From assembly GCA_023078685.1 (NCBI GenBank), contig JALGAS010000001.1, forward strand, positions 2,914,001 to 2,978,000: DNA of 64,000 nucleotides, in the 5' to 3' direction. The notes beneath the pieces were generated by a model. The model was not told the origin of the DNA. It was given only the letters and a program-made list of their open reading frames with translations, and did no database searches. Shown piece by piece: positions 60,952 through 64,000 of the stretch. The stretch's first letter is position 1; every line of letters begins with the position of its first letter. The position numbers and the translations under genes are program-made. The DNA is from Neopestalotiopsis rosae (lineage: Eukaryota; Ascomycota; Sordariomycetes; Amphisphaeriales; Sporocadaceae).

Positions 60952-62108
60952 GATGCCTGGGCGCCGATAGCAGACTGCACCTATGTAACTTTCAAGAGTA
61001 CTGGAGGAGTTGGTTGCAAAGCAGCCTGCGATGCTGCGGACCTCTGATGGTAGCCGATGACGACAGATGTGCGATCCGATCGAGTTGGCAGCTGTATGGT
61101 CGAGGGGATATTGTTGGGGGTGGAAACGACTACGGTAATGTAATTAAGTACGTCTTGGATGCGCGTAATTCGAAAGTGGAGAGAGTATTAAGTAGCGCTG
61201 GGATCGTCGACTCTGGATAAAGAAAAGACGAGGGTTCGTTTCTCGTCTCTTCAACTACGTATGGTTGCTAGATCGAGGCTGAGCACCTGCACTGCACCTT
61301 CACCTGCACGAGCAACAGCAGCACCCTGTTTGGAGCTGTGGACGTCAGCGCATGCTGCATAAATCCAATTGGGGCCGGCGTACTCCAGGTAAAGAGAGCT
61401 GGCGTACGCATGGACTGCTGACAAGATGGGGGGGATGCAAGAAAAGCAATCACAACGAACCTGGGGCAGTGGAGGGACGAACGGTGGTGCCTGTGTCGGG
61501 AACTTTGAGGTATCAGACAGTGTCTCAACTTAAGCATGAATAGCCGTCAGGTGTCGGCGGTTTTGGTTTTGGGGGGTGGGAGAAAAAGGATGGGATGTTC
61601 CAATGCTGTTCGTGTCCCAGAATCTGGAGGTGCCTATTATGAGTGCCTGGCGACCCTTTGGGGATGAGGAGGGTGGCTTTGACATGGGTTACTCGGCCTG
61701 AAATGCTAAACCACCCCCCGAGCTCTGCCCCCATTTAGACGGAAGCTGGCCCAAAGGTGGGAGCCTAGCATAGTTGGGCTCTTGGGGAACCACCACTTTG
61801 GGCGCCACAATGCACTATGTCATTGTGGCTTCTGCTACTACCAATATGCTCTGGCGCGCCACGGGCTTTGGTGGGTTGATGGGTTGTGGGTAGGTATGGC
61901 ACCCAGGTAGGTATGGACACCCTACTTCAGCGGTAGTGGGCAGCTCAAGCATGAGGCTTGTCGCTTTTGTCCCACCCATCGAATCCGCAAAGAGAGGACA
62001 TCTGAAAGCTGAGGCGCATTTCCAATGCCGTGAACAGTTCACCATTCTTCCCGTGCTCAGATTGCACATCATTTTGATACACCATCTGGTAAATTTCCCC
62101 TGCCCAGC
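60952..62108. promoter_or_regulatory. Divergent promoter region between Bbc1-like and Rtr1 genes
   Basis: This 1.16-kb region lies between two divergently transcribed genes and must hold both promoters. A direct repeat (GGTAGGTATGG, twice) lies at 61889-61915. A two-codon upstream ORF (ATG CCG TGA) sits at 62025-62033, before the Rtr1 start. No obvious TATA box was found. Confidence 0.5.
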
Positions 62109-62915
62109 ATGGCCACAAAGGCTCCCAAATCAATCCTGAAGAAGCCTTCAAATCCCGGCGCAATCGCAGCGGATCAGGCCGCGGCTGCCAAGGCTCGCGA
62201 GGTCGCAGTCACACACGCAAAGATCATTCACCAGCAGCGCAGCCTCGAAGACAAGATTGGCGACTCCATTATTGAGCTCTGTAAACTTCCTCTTGTACGC
62301 GACGCTTCCCACGACGCCAGCAGTCCCGCGCCCTCCGATGCTGCCGCTTTCCGGTCTGGCATTCGCCTTTTCCAGCCGGGAGATTACGATGACCTGATCG
62401 AGGAGCGCAACGCTGAGGGGCGCTGTGGGTACACCTTATGCCCCAATCCGCGCAGGCGCTTCGCGGGCGGCGAGTGGAAGATCGTGGGCACCAGCATCCT
62501 GCCCAAGAAGGAAGTGGAGAAGTGGTGCTCGCAACCATGTGCAAAACGGGCCTTGTATGTCAAGGTACAACTCAACGAGACAGCGGCATGGGAACGCGCC
62601 GGCATCGACAGCATTCAGATTGAGCTTTACGAAGAACCAGAGCAGAAGCTGGTCAAGGATATGGGCAATCTCCAGCTTGAAAAGGAGCGAGACGCAGTCA
62701 AGATCGCCCGTGATCTTGCGCTCGAGAGGGGCGATATTAACAGAGAAACTCAGCAAGCAGTGCCTTTCGAACTCAAGGAGAAGAATATCATCAAAGCAGC
62801 AGAGGAGCCATCACTAGAAAATCAATCCGGCACCGACGGGCATCTCATGCTCGAAGGGTATAAAGTCAAGTCAGGTGAAAGGCAGCCTACTCCAATGGAA
62901 ACGGAAGGCGTCTAG
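62109..62915 (+). CDS. rtr1: RNA polymerase II CTD phosphatase, Rtr1/RPAP2 family
   Basis: A single exon encodes 268 residues, close to other fungal Rtr1-type proteins. The N-terminus (PKSILKKPSNPG, then a Lys/Ala-rich helix) leads into the Rtr1 fold. Metal-binding cysteines lie in GRCGYTLCPNP (C106-x4-C111) and KWCSQPCAKRAL (C140-x3-C144), with GGEWKIVGTSILPKKEVEKW between. The family dephosphorylates Ser5 (and reportedly Tyr1) of the RNA polymerase II C-terminal domain during early elongation and helps RNA polymerase II import. Residues after 190 are a charged coiled-coil-like tail (LQLEKERDAVKIARDLALERG). The gene runs divergently from the Bbc1-like gene and converges on the eS17 gene. The start ATG follows CCCAGC and is the first in frame. 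Confidence 0.9.
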   Translation: MATKAPKSILKKPSNPGAIAADQAAAAKAREVAVTHAKIIHQQRSLEDKIGDSIIELCKLPLVRDASHDASSPAPSDAAAFRSGIRLFQPGDYDDLIEERNAEGRCGYTLCPNPRRRFAGGEWKIVGTSILPKKEVEKWCSQPCAKRALYVKVQLNETAAWERAGIDSIQIELYEEPEQKLVKDMGNLQLEKERDAVKIARDLALERGDINRETQQAVPFELKEKNIIKAAEEPSLENQSGTDGHLMLEGYKVKSGERQPTPMETEGV

Positions 62916-63402
62916 AAGTATTTTGGGAGATTCATCATGTCACAGCATAGATTGGCGTTTAAAAGGTTGCTTCATATATGAATTCGAGATACCCGCAACA
63001 TCAAGACTTGGCCGTGTAGCTTCGTCCATGTAAGAGGGTGCCGAGAATGGTTCTCGTTGACTCGGGGTCAGTAATACAAATTCGCCTGATTAACACGTGA
63101 GCAGTATGGCGAATATATATTTCTGACCGCACCAGCCAAGCGAGTCCACTGGGGATCAACGAGGAGGACTTGAAGTTTCACGTTCTCATGCAAAATGGAA
63201 GAGAATTGGCAATCAACCGTCGTCTTCGGAATTAACCAAAGAGTCAGGGACACCTTGTGTGGGGTAGATCTTGTCTTTTTTTTGTAAGATCTAGAAAGCA
63301 CTCACTATCGTCCGTATAGACGCCATGAAGCCGTGAGACCGTAAATGCCAGTTGCCCAATTCAACCATTCGTAAACCCTTTTCTCCTGCGCTAGAAAGAC
63401 TT
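62916..63402. other. Convergent spacer between rtr1 and eS17
   Basis: The 3' regions of two genes. AATTCG/T-rich runs occur, including a T run at 63277-63284. No gene is seen. Confidence 0.6.
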
Positions 63403-64000
63403 TTATGATCGGGGAGCACGGTCGCCGAAGCGGCGGGGGCCGCGCTCGGTGCCCTGGGACTGAGTGACGGGGACGACGTTGACGGGGATGGAGTCAAACT
63501 GTATGTTCAAGTTAGCCAGGACTGTCTGGGTGCGTATGTTTGGGGACTGAGTGTCTACGTACGCCAAGGTGCTTGAGGAGGTCCTTGGTCTCGGTGTCGA
63601 TGTCGAGCTGACCGTTGTCGGAGTTCTGGGCGAAATCCAGAGCAGAGACCTCGGGAACGTATTGATCCTTGCGCTCTCTCTCCTCCTCCTGGAGCTTGAA
63701 GGAAATACCACGGACGGGACCACGCTGGATACGCTTCATCAAGTGGGTGGTGTAGCCGGCTGTGGGGGAAGTGATTGTTAGCGACCAGTCCATTCTCACT
63801 CATACTACTGTTGTCGCATGTCGGCTACAGATCGAGACTGGGAATGCTTACCAATCTTGTTGCGGAGGCGCTTGGAAGCAATGATAGCGATCTCATCGCA
63901 GACACGCTTGTTGGTCTCGAAGTCCAGGGTGAGCTTGGGGTAGTAACGCTCAATGATGACCTTGGCGGACTTCTTGACGGTCTTGGTACGAACGCGACCC
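63403..64000 (-). CDS. rps17: Ribosomal protein eS17 (partial, 5' end cut by window)
   Basis: Three exons on the minus strand: 64000-63852 (continues past the window edge), 63759-63563 and 63498-63403. Introns are 92 nt (GTAAGC...CACAG) and 64 nt (GTACGT...ATACAG). The reading is the eukaryotic small-subunit protein eS17: [73 protein letters not shown] and an Arg/Gly-rich C-terminus. The first base in the window (G at 64000) is most simply the last base of the ATG, so only two bases of the coding region are missing, unless an intron sits after the ATG. It is part of the 40S ribosomal subunit in the cytosol. The short introns and bias for C-ending codons fit a highly expressed gene. Confidence 0.95.

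Noticed and set aside
59327..60970. Long + strand frames opposite the Bbc1-like gene (59327-60022 and 60278-60970)
   Set aside because: They are antisense shadows of Pro/Glu-rich low-complexity coding sequence (Gly/Ser-rich translations).

Overview
The window is nuclear DNA of a filamentous ascomycete. The evidence is short GT-AG introns (54-165 nt) with CTRAC-type branch sites, compact genes separated by long pyrimidine-rich leaders, fungus-specific families (Zn2Cys6 and C2H2 regulators with a fungal-specific transcription factor region, an SYLF/Ysc84-like protein, a Bbc1/Mti1-like SH3 protein) and abundant GTAG/CTAC tetranucleotide clutter between genes. This fits a sordariomycete, perhaps Hypocreales, but the genus cannot be fixed from the sequence alone.

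Layout. From 1 to 7041 no gene is recognisable; the last 1.25 kb is a strikingly ATG-free leader of a C2H2 transcription factor (7042-10033, +). A conserved tiny membrane protein with a 14-nt first exon lies at 12937-13308 (-). An F-box-like protein (16253-17542, +) and a 92-residue single-pass membrane protein ending in a dilysine ER-retrieval signal (18232-18772, +) follow. After a 5-kb gene-free stretch come an SYLF-domain protein (23777-26005, +) and an Arp9-like actin-related protein with a long N-terminal extension (26830-29800, +). A Zn2Cys6 regulator (31219 to about 34024, -) faces a 6.6-kb gene-free gap. Then come a senescence/spartin-like protein (40657-42503, +), a GCP4-type gamma-tubulin complex component (43484-45808, +) and a Ser-rich protein of unknown function (47072-48544, -). 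The stretch 48.5-57.3 kb is gene-poor and seems to hold decayed reading frames near 53.1-54.9 kb. The right end carries a Bbc1/Mti1-type actin-patch regulator (57272-60951, -), an Rtr1/RPAP2-type RNA polymerase II CTD phosphatase (62109-62915, +) and the 3' part of the ribosomal protein eS17 gene (63403-64000, -, cut by the window edge).

How the genes relate. This is a mixed housekeeping neighbourhood, not a biosynthetic cluster. There are no backbone enzymes, transporters or P450s, and no intact transposon. Two loosely related themes appear: actin patch and cytoskeleton (SYLF protein, Bbc1-like protein, GCP4-like protein) and transcription/chromatin (C2H2 factor, Arp9-like protein, Zn2Cys6 factor, Rtr1). 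I could not find a CRISPR array, rRNA or tRNA. Most of the novelty lies in gene structure (very small first exons, one in-frame 54-nt intron, tandem donors, an ATG-purged leader) and in small or orphan proteins. All exon joins were made by hand from splice consensus and reading phase.
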